In this document: positions 16,534 to 25,456 of the stretch, piece by piece
Numbering within the stretch: position 1 is the stretch's first letter
Layout of the letters: each line of letters begins with the position of its first letter
Source: DATLLN01 sp963720885
Lineage (GTDB): Bacteria; Actinomycetota; Thermoleophilia; Gaiellales; JAICJC01
Assembly: GCA_963720885.1 (NCBI GenBank)
Contig: CAVRGW010000005.1
Coordinates: 1,054,001-1,118,000, forward strand
DNA length: 64,000 bases
Direction: 5' to 3'
Notes under the pieces: model-generated
What the model saw: the letters and a program-made list of their open reading frames with translations, nothing else
What the model was told of the DNA's origin: nothing
The model's database searches: none
Made by a program: the position numbers and the translations under genes

Positions 16534-17789
16534 GAGCCGACCTCGGCCCGGCAGCGCCTGAGCTGGTCGGCGAGCGCATCGCGCGACAGCCGGGACTCGG
16601 CCGCCTCGGCCGCGGCCGGCCGGTCGAACCGCTCGCCGGCCGCCACCTTCGACGCCACCTGCTCGTGCGCACGGCGGAACGGCACGCCCTCGCGCACCAG
16701 CTGCTCGGCCACGTCAGTGGCGACGGTCGTGCCGTCGCCGGCGGCCGCCGCCATCCGCTCGCCATCGAACCGCAGGCCCTCCACGCATACCCGCAGCGCG
16801 GCCAGGGCGCCCAGCAGGTCGTCGACCTGGTCGAACGCGGCGCGCTTGTCCTCCTGCAGGTCGCGGTTGTACGCGAGCGGCAGCCCCTTGAGCGTCGCCA
16901 GCAGGCCCGCCAGCCGCCCGATCGCCGTCCCCGCCTTGCCGCGCGCCAGCTCGGCGGCATCCGGGTTCTTCTTCTGCGGCATCATCGAGCTGCCGGTGGC
17001 GGCGCTGTCGTCGAGCTCCGCGAAGCCGTACTCGGCGGACGTCCACAGCACCAGCTCCTCGCCGAGCCGCGACAGGTGGACGAAGCACAGCGCTGACGCG
17101 TAGCAGATGCCGGACACGTAGTCCCGATCGGCAACGGCATCCAGGGAGTTGTCGAACGTCCGCGCGAAGCCCAGCTCCGACGCCACCCACGCAGGGTCGA
17201 GCGGGAGGCTCGAGCCCGCCAATGCTCCGGCGCCCAGCGGGCATACGTCCGACGCCTCGCGAACCGCCACGAACCGCCGCACGTCCCGCGCCAGCGCCCA
17301 CGCGTGGGCGGCCAGGTGGTGCCCCAGCCACACCGGCTGCGCGCGCTGCCCATGGGTGTACCCGGGGAGCACCAGGCCGCCGTCCGCCTCCCCCCGGTCG
17401 AGCAGCGCGCCGGCCAGCCCGCGGATCCCCGCGACGGCCTCGTCACAGGCGTCCTTGGCCCACAGCCGCATCGCGGTCTGCACCTGGTCGTTGCGGCTGC
17501 GGCCGGCGTGGACGCGCGGGCCGAGATCGCCGAGCAGCCGCTCGATCGCCGAGTGCACGTCCTCGTCGGTGGCCTCGGGCTCGACCTCGACCCGCTCCAG
17601 CGCCTCGCAGATCCGCCCCGCCAGATCCTCCTCGATCAGTCCCTGGCGGGCGAGCATCCGCACGTGCACGGCGCTCGCCCGCAGGTCGTACGGCAGCAGC
17701 CGCCGATCCACGGCCAGCGACGCGGTGAAGTCCAGGATGGCGGGGTGCAGGCCGCCCTGGAGGCGGCCTGCCCACAGCGGATCGGTCAC
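16530..17789 (-). CDS. argH: Argininosuccinate lyase
   Basis: A 419-residue member of the fumarase/aspartase superfamily; splits argininosuccinate to arginine and fumarate. It begins WAGRLQGGLHP, has DEDVHSAIERLLG, HAGRSRNDQVQTA, PGYTHGQRAQPVW and the signature loop GSSMMPQKKNPD with the catalytic serine. GTG start at 17789 overlaps argG by 4 bp. The open frame continues upstream but only through argG on another frame. The C-terminus ends shortly after LSRDALADQLRRC and is slightly shorter than in E. coli. Confidence 0.95.
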   Translation of the reverse strand: MTDPLWAGRLQGGLHPAILDFTASLAVDRRLLPYDLRASAVHVRMLARQGLIEEDLAGRICEALERVEVEPEATDEDVHSAIERLLGDLGPRVHAGRSRNDQVQTAMRLWAKDACDEAVAGIRGLAGALLDRGEADGGLVLPGYTHGQRAQPVWLGHHLAAHAWALARDVRRFVAVREASDVCPLGAGALAGSSLPLDPAWVASELGFARTFDNSLDAVADRDYVSGICYASALCFVHLSRLGEELVLWTSAEYGFAELDDSAATGSSMMPQKKNPDAAELARGKAGTAIGRLAGLLATLKGLPLAYNRDLQEDKRAAFDQVDDLLGALAALRVCVEGLRFDGERMAAAAGDGTTVATDVAEQLVREGVPFRRAHEQVASKVAAGERFDRPAAAEAAESRLSRDALADQLRRCRAEVGS

Positions 17790-18997
17790 ACGCCGACTGT
17801 ATCGGCTGCGCTCGAGGCCGCCGCCCACGTCTTGGTCGGAAGCGACCAGACGTGGATGAACCCGGCCGCGGCGCCGTGCTGGAAGGCGTCGCCCTCCTCG
17901 TAGGTCGCCAGCGCGTGGTCGTACAGCGACGAAGCCGCCTTGCGGCCGACGACCGCGCACGACCCGCGGTAGAGCTTGACCTTCGCAGTGCCCGTGACCG
18001 GCGCCGTCGTCTCGTCCATGAACGCCTGCAGCGCGGAGCGCAGCGGCGAGAACCAGAGGCCGTTGTAGACCAGCGTCGCGTACTGCAGCGCGAGTTGCTG
18101 CTTGGTGTGCGCCAGGTCGCGCTCGCAGACCAGCTCCTCGACGCCCGCGTACGCGGTCAGCAGCAGCGCGGCAGCCGGCACCTCGTAGATCTCGCGGCTC
18201 TTGATGCCCACCAGCCGGTTCTCGATCATGTCCAGCCGGCCGACGCCGTGCGCACCGGCGAGCGCGCCGGCCCGCTGGATCAGCGCGGGCAGCGGCAGCT
18301 CCTCGCCGTCGATCGCCACCGGCACGCCGTGGTGGAACGCGATCTCGACGACCTGCGGCGCGGCCAGCGCCTTCTCGGCCGCGATCGTCAGGCCGAACGC
18401 CTCCTCCGGCGGCGCCGCCCAGGGATCCTCGAGCGGACCGGCCTCGATCGACCGCCCCCACAGGTTCTGGTCGATGGAGTACGCGGCGCCCGACTTGACC
18501 GGCACCTCGATGGCGTGCTCGTGGGCGTAGGCGATCTCCTGCTCCCGGGTCATGCCCCAGTCGCGCACGGGTGCCAGCACGGCCAGGTCGGGCGCGAGCG
18601 CCGCGACCGCCGTCTCGAACCGCACCTGGTCGTTGCCCTTGCCCGTGCAGCCGTGGGCGACGGCCGTGGCGCCATGCTCGCGCGCCACCGCCACCAGGTG
18701 CTTCGCGATCAGCGGCCGGGAGAGCGCCGAGACCAGCGGGTAGCGGCCCTCGTACAGCGCGCCGGCCTGGAGGATCGGCAGCACGTAGCCCTCCGAGAAC
18801 TCCTGCTTGGCGTCGACGACCACGACCTCTGCCGCGCCCGCCTTGTGCGCCCGCTCGGTGACGTGCTCGACGTCGATCGGCTGGCCGACGTCGACCAGCA
18901 GCGCGATCACGTCGGCCGAGTACTCGTCCGCAAGCCAGCGCAGGGCGACGGACGTATCGAGCCCGCCGGAATACGCCAGAACGATGGTGTCCTTCAC
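17786..18997 (-). CDS. argG: Argininosuccinate synthase
   Basis: A 403-residue ATP-pyrophosphatase-type enzyme joining citrulline and aspartate. It has the N-terminal PP-motif LAYSGGLDTSVAL, HGCTGKGNDQVRFE, SIDQNLWGRSIE and DMIENRLVGIKSREIYE, all diagnostic. Full length for the family. ATG at 18997 overlaps the argR stop by 4 bp (ATGA on the reverse strand). The citrulline-forming enzyme argF is not in the window. Confidence 0.96.
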   Translation of the reverse strand: MKDTIVLAYSGGLDTSVALRWLADEYSADVIALLVDVGQPIDVEHVTERAHKAGAAEVVVVDAKQEFSEGYVLPILQAGALYEGRYPLVSALSRPLIAKHLVAVAREHGATAVAHGCTGKGNDQVRFETAVAALAPDLAVLAPVRDWGMTREQEIAYAHEHAIEVPVKSGAAYSIDQNLWGRSIEAGPLEDPWAAPPEEAFGLTIAAEKALAAPQVVEIAFHHGVPVAIDGEELPLPALIQRAGALAGAHGVGRLDMIENRLVGIKSREIYEVPAAALLLTAYAGVEELVCERDLAHTKQQLALQYATLVYNGLWFSPLRSALQAFMDETTAPVTGTAKVKLYRGSCAVVGRKAASSLYDHALATYEEGDAFQHGAAAGFIHVWSLPTKTWAAASSAADTVGV

Positions 18998-19449
18998 GTG
19001 TGATGCTCCTTCTTCAATCGCTCGATCAGCTGGATCAGGTCGTTCCCGGTGCTCGGCTCCCGTGCGATCAGCGCGATCGTGTCGTCGCCGGCGATGGTGC
19101 CGATGATCTCGGGGAGGGAGGCGTTGTCGAAGGCGATCGCGACCGGATGCGCGTTCGCGGGGCCGGTGCGGAGCACCGCGAGGTTCCCCGACGCCTCCAT
19201 GGTACGGACGAGCCCGAGCGCGATCACGACCTGCGCGATCGGATCGGTCGGCGTGCCGTCCTCGGGGAGTGCGTAGACGAGCCGGCCGTGCCGCCGCACC
19301 CGCATCACGCCCAGCCGATCGAGGTCGCGTGACACCGTCGCCTGCGTAACGTCGACACCCAGCCCGGCCAGGAGCTGCTGCAGCTGCTGCTGGGTGGACA
19401 CCTCGTGCTCGTCGAGCAGTTCGGAGATCATCCGCTGGCGGTCGTTCAC
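18994..19449 (-). CDS. argR: Arginine repressor
   Basis: A 151-residue ArgR. The N-terminal winged helix has QQQLQQLLAGLGVDVTQATVSRDL with the conserved SRD recognition segment. The C-terminal domain has IAGDDTIALI, part of the arginine-binding hexamer interface. With arginine bound it represses arginine synthesis at ARG boxes, and two candidate boxes sit before argC of this operon, so autoregulation is likely. The GTG start at 19449 overlaps argB by 4 bp. Confidence 0.94.
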   Translation of the reverse strand: MNDRQRMISELLDEHEVSTQQQLQQLLAGLGVDVTQATVSRDLDRLGVMRVRRHGRLVYALPEDGTPTDPIAQVVIALGLVRTMEASGNLAVLRTGPANAHPVAIAFDNASLPEIIGTIAGDDTIALIAREPSTGNDLIQLIERLKKEHHT

Positions 19450-20120
19450 GCGGTCACCATCGTGTCAGCTCCGATCCGCACGTGCCACACGCCCTGCGCG
19501 AGCGCCTCCGCGCCGGCCAGCAGCTTGGGGATCATCCCGCCGGTCACGTGCCCGTCGCCGATCAGGCGGGGCAGGTCGGACGCGGCGATCCGCGGGATCA
19601 CCCGGCCCTCCGGGTCGAGAACGCCCGGCACGTCGGACAGGAACAGCAGCTCGGCGGCGCCCAGCGACGCGGCCACCGCGGACGCGGCCAGGTCGGCGTT
19701 GACGTTGAGCCCGCCCGCCAGCGGGGAGATGACCGGGACGACGCCCGCGGCCAGCACTGCCCGGATGCCGATCCCGTCCACGCCGACCACCCGGCCGACC
19801 AGTCCCAGCCGCGTATCGTCGACCGGCACGCCGTCGAGCGCATCGGCCATGCCGCGCGCCTCGATGCCGGCCTCGGCCAGCCGCCGCACGAGCGCCTCGC
19901 GCTCCTCGGCGAGCGCGGCGGCGACGATCTCGAGCACACCCGGGCCGGTCACCCGCTGGCCGTCGACGAACCGGGGTTCGATGCCGGCGGCGAGGCACCG
20001 GTCGCTGATCCGCGGCCCGGCGCCGTGGACGACGACCGCCCCGGCGCCACGGGCCCGAACCGACCCCAGTGCGGAGACCAGCCCCGGCGCCCCGCCACCA
20101 ACCTTGACAACGCTGATCAT
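19446..20120 (-). CDS. argB: Acetylglutamate kinase, short form
   Basis: A 224-residue amino acid kinase. It carries VVKVGGG near the N-terminus, VVHGAGPRIS, EPRFVDGQRVT, GGLNVNADLAA and TGGMIPKLLAGAEAL, which match acetylglutamate kinase. It is shorter than the usual 255-300 residues, and the motif-bearing core ends soon after GMIPK. KVGGG and HGAGP replace the common KYGG and HGGGP. No argJ or argD lies beside it. A related kinase such as LysZ is less likely because no LysW gene is present. Position between argC and argR supports the call. Confidence 0.85.
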   Translation of the reverse strand: MISVVKVGGGAPGLVSALGSVRARGAGAVVVHGAGPRISDRCLAAGIEPRFVDGQRVTGPGVLEIVAAALAEEREALVRRLAEAGIEARGMADALDGVPVDDTRLGLVGRVVGVDGIGIRAVLAAGVVPVISPLAGGLNVNADLAASAVAASLGAAELLFLSDVPGVLDPEGRVIPRIAASDLPRLIGDGHVTGGMIPKLLAGAEALAQGVWHVRIGADTMVTA

Positions 20121-21028
20121 GGCCACAGCCCCTCGAGCGGAAGCCCCAGTCCCTCGTCGAGGCCGAGCATCAGGTTCGCGTTCTGGATCGCCTGGCCGGC
20201 GGCGCCCTTGACCAGGTTGTCGAGTGCGGCGGCGGCGATCACCACCGAGCGCTCCTCGTCCACCCACACGCTGACGTCGCAGACGTTTGCTCCCCGGACG
20301 ACCTGCGTCCGGGGCGCGTCGACCAGCTGGACGAAGGGCTCGCCGTCGTATCGCTCGGCGTACAGCTCCCGCAGCTCGTCCTGGGTCGCCGGCCCGGTCA
20401 GCCGCCCGTAGGCGGTGACCAGCAGGCCCCGCGAGAACGGCGCCAGATGTGGCGTGAACGTCACGCTCAACGGAGCCGCGGCGAGCGACTGCAGCTGTGC
20501 CTCGATCTCCAGCTGGTGGTGGTGACCGACCGGCGAGTACGGCTCGATGCCCTCGGCGGCGGAGCAGAAGTGCGTCCGCTCCGTCGCCTTCTTGCCGGCG
20601 CCGGACACACCCGACTTGCCGTCGACGACCAGGTGCGGCTCGACCAGCTGCCGCTCGACGAGCGGGGCCAGGGCGAGCAGCGCGGCCGTGGCGAAGCACC
20701 CGGGATTGGCGACCTGGGCCGCGCCCGCGATCCGCTCGCGGTGCAGCTCCGGCAGGCCGTACACCCATTCGCCTCGATTGTCGGCGGCCAGGTCCACAAC
20801 CGGCACACGCGCACCGGCCAGCTCCCGACCGAGCTCGGAGGTGGCGCCATGGGGTAACGCCAGCATCGCGAGATCGCACTCGGCCAGTGCGCGTGTGTCG
20901 GCCGTGCACGCAACGCCGCGCAGCCGCGGATGGCCCGCCAGCAGCCGCAGGAGCTCGCGCCCGGCGTAGCCGGTCGAGCCTGCGACGCCGACGGTCGCCG
21001 TGGCGGTGGGTGCGGTGAGAACGGCCAT
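20117..21028 (-). CDS. argC: N-acetyl-gamma-glutamyl-phosphate reductase
   Basis: A 303-residue NADPH-dependent reductase of arginine synthesis. It has GVAGSTGYAGRELLRLL (cofactor loop), ANPGCFATAALLAL with the catalytic Cys, DGKSGVSGAGKKA and PYSPVGHHHQLEIE with the catalytic His. About 20 residues around the usual DFRL segment are missing before YGLPELHRE, making it shorter than most ArgC. The ATG at 21028 is preferred over 21034 because TATACT at 21035-21040 would place the transcription start at this codon. It is the first gene of the operon. Confidence 0.92.
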   Translation of the reverse strand: MAVLTAPTATATVGVAGSTGYAGRELLRLLAGHPRLRGVACTADTRALAECDLAMLALPHGATSELGRELAGARVPVVDLAADNRGEWVYGLPELHRERIAGAAQVANPGCFATAALLALAPLVERQLVEPHLVVDGKSGVSGAGKKATERTHFCSAAEGIEPYSPVGHHHQLEIEAQLQSLAAAPLSVTFTPHLAPFSRGLLVTAYGRLTGPATQDELRELYAERYDGEPFVQLVDAPRTQVVRGANVCDVSVWVDEERSVVIAAAALDNLVKGAAGQAIQNANLMLGLDEGLGLPLEGLWP

Positions 21029-21065
21029 CTGCATGAGTATACATCGTTGATGCATATTTGTGCAC
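21027..21065 (-). promoter_or_regulatory. argC promoter with two tandem ARG-box-like sites
   Basis: Read on the reverse strand, GTGCACAAATATGCATCA (21048-21065), a 3-bp spacer, then ATGTATACTCATGCAGAT (21027-21044) form two AT-rich 18-bp imperfect palindromes with TGCA ends. Two 18-bp boxes 3 bp apart is the classic arrangement of E. coli ARG operators. The -10 hexamer TATACT (21035-21040) lies inside the second box. This is the most A/T-rich stretch for several kilobases. ArgR, encoded in the operon, is the expected ligand. Confidence 0.68.
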
Positions 21066-21113
21066 CACTCCGCCCGGCGCGGGCCTCGCGCGGCCGCCGG
21101 TATCCTGCGGCCC

Positions 21114-22623
21114 GTGGCTGGACGCGTGCTGATCGTCGGCTGGGACGGAGCCGACTGGGACATCCTCGACCCGATGCTGGAACGGGGCGAGCTGCCGCAC
21201 CTGGCGGCGCTGATCGCCGCCGGCCAGAAGGGCGTCTCCCGGTCGTGCCTGCCCTCGCACTCGTGGGCGGCCTGGCCGACCTTCCTGACCGGCCGCGACC
21301 CGGCCGGGCACGGCGTCTTCGACATCCTCGAGTACCGCCCCGGCGTCAGCCGCCGGCTGCCGGTCTCGTACCGGTCGATCCTCGCCCCGACCTGGCCTCA
21401 GCGGCTGTCGGAGGCCGGGCGGACGACGCTGCTCGTCAACGTGCCGCTGACCTATCCCCCGCCGGACATCAAGGGCATCTCGATCGCCGGCGGCGTCGTG
21501 CCGCAGGGCGCGACCTACAGCCACCCGCCGGAGGCCGGCCCGCGCGTCGGCTGGCCGATCAACGGCGGATCGTGGACGACGTTCCGCCACCGGCCGCTCG
21601 ACCTGATCGCCGACGTCGAGGATGTCAGCCGCCGCCGCGCGGCCGCCATGCGCACGCTGATGGACGAGAACCAGTGGGACGCCGCCTGCATGGTGTTCGT
21701 GTCGCCCGACCGAATCCAGCACTGCCTGCTCGAGTACGTCCACCCCGGCCACCCGGCGTTCCCGCAGGCGTCCACCACACCCGTCGCCGCCAGCGTCCGC
21801 GGCGTCTACCAGCTGCTCGACCGTGAGCTGGGGACGCTGCTCGAGCGCACGGGGCTCGGATGACCTGGTGGTGCTGATGTCCGACCACGGCCACCAGCCG
21901 TGCACCAGGGCGCTCAACATGAACCGGGTGCTCGAGCACCTCGGCCTGCTGAAGATGGGGCGGGGTTCGACGCTGGTCTCGCTGCTGGCCTGGGGCCGCA
22001 TCCGCTCGATGGCCCGCAAGACCTACGACCGGCTCGGCCTGCACGGCAAGGTCGGCGTGCCGACCACGCCGATCGACTGGGCGCACACCCGCGCCTACAC
22101 CAGCGTGACGTCCACCGGCGAGGGCGTGTCGCTCGCCCTGCGCGGTCGCGAGCCCCAGGGCATCGTGGACAAGGCGGACGCCGGCCGGGTGCTCGACGAG
22201 GTCGCGCAGGCGCTGCTCGAGTTCACCGATCCGGACACCGGGCAGCGGCCGATCGGCAAGGTTCGGCGCAAGGAGGAGGTGCTGTCCGGGCCCTACCTCG
22301 ACCGTGCCCCCGACCTGTTGCTGGAGGCGGCGCCGCTGTACAGCCTGACCCATGCGCGGCAGATGGTCGAGCAGGCGGACTGGCTGTCCGGCGACCACCG
22401 GCCGGAGGGCATCTACGTCGCCGCCGGCGCCGGCGTCACGCCCGGCCCGGGGCCCGAGATCTCGCTGACCGACTTCGCCGCCCGCATCGCCGAGGGCGTG
22501 GGGCTGGAGCCGGACGCCGAGTGGAACCGCGCGCCGGCCGCCGAGCCCGTCTCCGTCTACAGCGAGGCGGAGGAGCGCGAGGTCGCGCAGCGGCTGGCCG
22601 ACCTCGGCTACGGCGACGGGTGA
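21114..22623 (+). CDS. Alkaline-phosphatase-superfamily phosphodiesterase, with one frameshift
   Basis: About 502 residues when repaired. The first frame has VLIVGWDGADWDILDPML with a metal-binding Asp, and LPSHSWAAWPTFLTGRDPA carrying the catalytic Ser/Thr of type I phosphodiesterases and nucleotide pyrophosphatases. The second frame opens VVLMSDHGHQP, the second metal site, and later has WLSGDHRPEGIYVAAG, a third. The frames join on removal of one G from GGGG at 21851-21854, giving LLERTGSDDLVV. Related actinobacterial proteins are annotated only as alkaline phosphatase family. GTG at 21114 follows TATCCT by 7 nt. Substrate unknown. Confidence 0.84.
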
Positions 22624-22624
22624 T

Positions 22625-22653
22625 GCAACAAAGGGGTCTGACCCCGTTGTTGC
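22625..22653. repeat. GGGGTC/GACCCC hairpin between convergent genes
   Basis: GCAACAA, A, GGGGTC, T, GACCCC, G, TTGTTGC: a near-perfect 29-nt palindrome that starts right after the phosphodiesterase stop (22621-22623) and ends just before the HD-gene stop (22655-22657). It is identical to the reverse complement of the copy at 34201-34229. No T-run follows, so a conventional intrinsic terminator is not certain. Confidence 0.9.
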
Positions 22654-22654
22654 G

Positions 22655-23215
22655 TCAGTCCAGGTAGCGCGGCTCGGCGAACACCCGTCGCACCATCGGC
22701 TCGAAGAACTCGACCGGCAGCGACTCGAACTCCGGGTCGAAGCAGTTCTGGTCGTAGAGCTCGCAGAACTCGACGCAGGCGTCGTAGTGCGGGTGATCCT
22801 TGTACCGGTCGCGGGCGTTGCGGTCGCCGCCCGAGTGGTGCGCGTAGTAGTACATCTGGAAGAGCCCGTGGTAGGTGACGACCCAGCGGATCTCGTCGCT
22901 CACGTACGGGCGCAGGATCGCCCCGGTCATCTCGCCGTGCGTGTACGGCGCCAGCTCGTCGCCGATGTCGTGCAGCAGCGCCGCGACGACGTACTCCTCG
23001 CTGCGGCCGTCCCTGTGCGCGCGGGTCGCGGACTGCAGTGAGTGCTCGTAGCGGGTCACCTGGTACCCGGTGTACGAGTCCTTCAGCGCGTCCAGCGCCG
23101 CCAGCAGCCGGTCGGGCAGCGAGGCGACGTAGACCTCCTCGTACCTGTCGAGGAGGTCGTAGTCCGCCTTGGTGCCGTCGGCCATGCGGGTGAAGGACAC
23201 TGTCTCCACCCGCAT
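22655..23215 (-). CDS. HD-domain protein
   Basis: A 186-residue HD-domain protein. VAALLHDIGDELAPYTHGE holds the HD metal motif, preceded by YEHSLQSATRAHRDG with the first His and followed by VTYHGLF and HHSGGD with further possible ligands. The arrangement is like small HD oxygenases and phosphohydrolases (PhnZ/inositol-oxygenase-like or HDIG proteins), and YHGLFQMYYYAHH fits that wider group. The reaction cannot be assigned. It stands alone between a hairpin and msrA and starts with ATG at 23215. Confidence 0.75.
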   Translation of the reverse strand: MRVETVSFTRMADGTKADYDLLDRYEEVYVASLPDRLLAALDALKDSYTGYQVTRYEHSLQSATRAHRDGRSEEYVVAALLHDIGDELAPYTHGEMTGAILRPYVSDEIRWVVTYHGLFQMYYYAHHSGGDRNARDRYKDHPHYDACVEFCELYDQNCFDPEFESLPVEFFEPMVRRVFAEPRYLD

Positions 23216-23226
23216 AGCATTGCAGA

Positions 23227-23892
23227 TCAGGCGGCGGTGGCGCCGGTGCCGATGGGGCAGGACACCCCGGTTCCGCCGATCCCGCAGTAGCCCGCCGGGT
23301 TCTTGTGCAGGTACTGCTGGTGGTAGTCCTCGGCCGGGAAGTAGGTGCCGGCCTCGGCGATCTCGGTGGTAATCGGCCCCATGCCCCGCTCGGCCAGCGC
23401 CGCCGCGTACGCGTCGCGGGTGGCGATGGCGGCGTCACGCTGCTCCGGCGTCCGCCAGTAGATCGCGGATCGGTACTGCGTGCCGGCGTCGTTGCCCTGC
23501 CGCATGCCCTGGGTCGGGTCGTGGCCCTCCCAGAACCTGCGGAGCACCTCGGTCGTCGAGATCACGGACGGGTCGTAGGCGACCAGCACGACCTCTGCAT
23601 GGCCGGTCTGGCCGCTGCAGACCTCGCGGTAGGTCGGGTTCGGGGTCGTCCCTCCGGCGTAGCCGACGGATGTCGTCCAGATGCCCGGGGTCTGCCAGAA
23701 CACGCGCTCGGCGCCCCAGAAGCAGCCCATGCCGACCAGCAGCCAGTCGATGCCGTCGGGAAACGGCGGCACCAGCGGCTTGCCGGCGAGCACGTCGTGC
23801 TCGGCGGGGATGTCGAAAGATGGGTGATCGCGGCCGGGCAGCGCCTCCGCGGGCTCGGGAACGCGATCGGGCTTACGTGAGAACAGCGACAC
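23227..23892 (-). CDS. msrA: Peptide methionine sulfoxide reductase A
   Basis: A 221-residue MsrA, which reduces methionine-S-sulfoxide in proteins. The catalytic Cys is in VGMGCFWGAERVF; YAGGTTPNPTYREVCSGQTGHAEVV, EGHDPTQGMRQGNDAGTQYRSAIY and FPAEDYHQQYL follow, and CGIGGTG near the end holds recycling Cys. GTG at 23892 is chosen: it gives VSLFSRKPD, which aligns with streptomycete MsrA, and GAAAGGA lies 8 nt upstream. An ATG at 23928 is possible. One of the few genes here with a clear Shine-Dalgarno. Confidence 0.93.
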   Translation of the reverse strand: MSLFSRKPDRVPEPAEALPGRDHPSFDIPAEHDVLAGKPLVPPFPDGIDWLLVGMGCFWGAERVFWQTPGIWTTSVGYAGGTTPNPTYREVCSGQTGHAEVVLVAYDPSVISTTEVLRRFWEGHDPTQGMRQGNDAGTQYRSAIYWRTPEQRDAAIATRDAYAAALAERGMGPITTEIAEAGTYFPAEDYHQQYLHKNPAGYCGIGGTGVSCPIGTGATAA

Positions 23893-23971
23893 GAAATGCG
23901 TCCTTTCTCGAATCGGTGAGATGGTCATAGGGTAGTCCCGCCGGGTGGGCCGTTCGTTACATTCCCGGCCC

Positions 23972-25456
23972 ATGGCGCCGGTCAGTGACCATCGCACGCT
24001 CCTGTCGGGCACGGCGCTGAACGTTGCCGGGCTCGCCGCCGGTGTCGTCGCCGCATACGGCGTTCAGCTCGTCTTCGCCCGCCAGCTGCCGACCGGCGGG
24101 CTGGGCCTGGTCACGGTGGCCGTCCAGGTCGCCTTCGTGGCGGCGGCCGGCAGCCGCTTCGGGATGGACCTGGCCACCGTCCGCGAGGTGGCGATCGGCG
24201 TCGGCGCCGCCGACCGCGCGCACCTGCGGAGCCTGGTCGAGCGCTGCGCGCTGATCGCCGGGGCGGCCAGCGTGGTGGTCGGCCTGCTGCTGGTGGCGCT
24301 CGCGCCGCTCACCGGCGGCCACCGCGACACGATCGCCATCGCGGCGGCTTCGGTGCCCTTCGCCGCGGTCGCGAACACCTACCTGGGCGCCACCCGCGGG
24401 CTCAAACAGATGTCCCAGACGCTCTGGGTCTACTGGATCGGCCAGCCCCTGGCGTGGATCGTGATCGCCGTCGCCGCCATCGCGCTGGGCGGCGGGACCG
24501 ACGCGGCGGTCTGGTCGTACGACGCCTCCTGGCTGCTGGCCGCGCTGGCCGCATGGCGGATGTGGCGGCGGGCCGCCGCCGGCATGGGCGACGAGCCGGC
24601 CGGCCGCGACCGCATCCGAGCCGCGCTGCGGTTCGGCGCGCCCCGCGCCCCGTCGGCGCTGCTCGCGCAGGCCCTCTTCTGGGCCGACCTGTGGGTGCTC
24701 GCGGCATATGCACCGCCGGGCGAGGTCGACACGTACTCGGCCGCCAGCCGGCTCGCCCAGGTTGTGCTGCTGTTCCTGACGTCGCTCAACCTGCTGTTCT
24801 CGCCGTTCGCCGCCGACCTCCACGCCCGCGGACACCGCGAGCAGCTGGACGCGCTGTTCAAGAGCGCGACCCGCTGGGCGCTGGCCGCGACCATTCCCGT
24901 GGTGATCGTGCTGTGCGTGGCCGCGCCCGACGCTCTGCGCGCGTTCGGCCCCGGCTACGAGAGCGGCGAGACCACGCTGCGCATCCTACTGGTCGGCCAG
25001 CTCGTCAACGCGGCCACCGGCAGTGTCGGGTTCATCCTGATCATGGTCGGCAGGACCGGGCTCGACCTGCTCGACAACGCGCTGGCGGTCGCCGTCCTGG
25101 TCGGGCTCGCGGCGCCGCTCGCCTCCGGCCACGGAATGGAGGGGGCCGCGATCGCGGCGGCCGTCGCGATCGGCAGCGTCAACCTGATCCGGCTCGTCCA
25201 GGTGCACCGGATCGTGCACATCCAGCCCTACTCGGCCGACTACCTGCTGTTGCTGATCCCGGCCGCAGCCTGCGCCGCGGCGGCGCTGGCGGCGCAGGCG
25301 CTGACCGGTGACGCGCGCTGGTGGTTCTCACTGCTGGTGGTCGGCGCAGCCGGCGTCGCCGCCTACGTTGTCGTCGCACCGGTCGCGCTGACCGGGCAGG
25401 AGCGCTCGGCGATGCAGGGTGCGGCGCGCAGGATCACGAACCGGTCGTCGCGATAG
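23972..25456 (+). CDS. Polysaccharide flippase (Wzx/MATE-like)
   Basis: A 494-residue polytopic protein with about 12-14 membrane helices and the pattern of the polysaccharide biosynthesis (Wzx/MurJ-like, MOP) superfamily: LNVAGLAAGVVAAYGVQLVFARQL at the N-terminus, FGAPRAPSALLAQALFWADLWVLAAY mid-protein, and SAASRLAQVVLLFLTSLNLLFSP. Members flip undecaprenyl-linked oligosaccharides across the membrane. The ATG at 23972 follows TACATT by 8 nt. It heads the surface-glycan region and its 3' end overlaps the convergent membrane-protein gene by 94 bp. Confidence 0.84.
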   Translation: MAPVSDHRTLLSGTALNVAGLAAGVVAAYGVQLVFARQLPTGGLGLVTVAVQVAFVAAAGSRFGMDLATVREVAIGVGAADRAHLRSLVERCALIAGAASVVVGLLLVALAPLTGGHRDTIAIAAASVPFAAVANTYLGATRGLKQMSQTLWVYWIGQPLAWIVIAVAAIALGGGTDAAVWSYDASWLLAALAAWRMWRRAAAGMGDEPAGRDRIRAALRFGAPRAPSALLAQALFWADLWVLAAYAPPGEVDTYSAASRLAQVVLLFLTSLNLLFSPFAADLHARGHREQLDALFKSATRWALAATIPVVIVLCVAAPDALRAFGPGYESGETTLRILLVGQLVNAATGSVGFILIMVGRTGLDLLDNALAVAVLVGLAAPLASGHGMEGAAIAAAVAIGSVNLIRLVQVHRIVHIQPYSADYLLLLIPAAACAAAALAAQALTGDARWWFSLLVVGAAGVAAYVVVAPVALTGQERSAMQGAARRITNRSSR

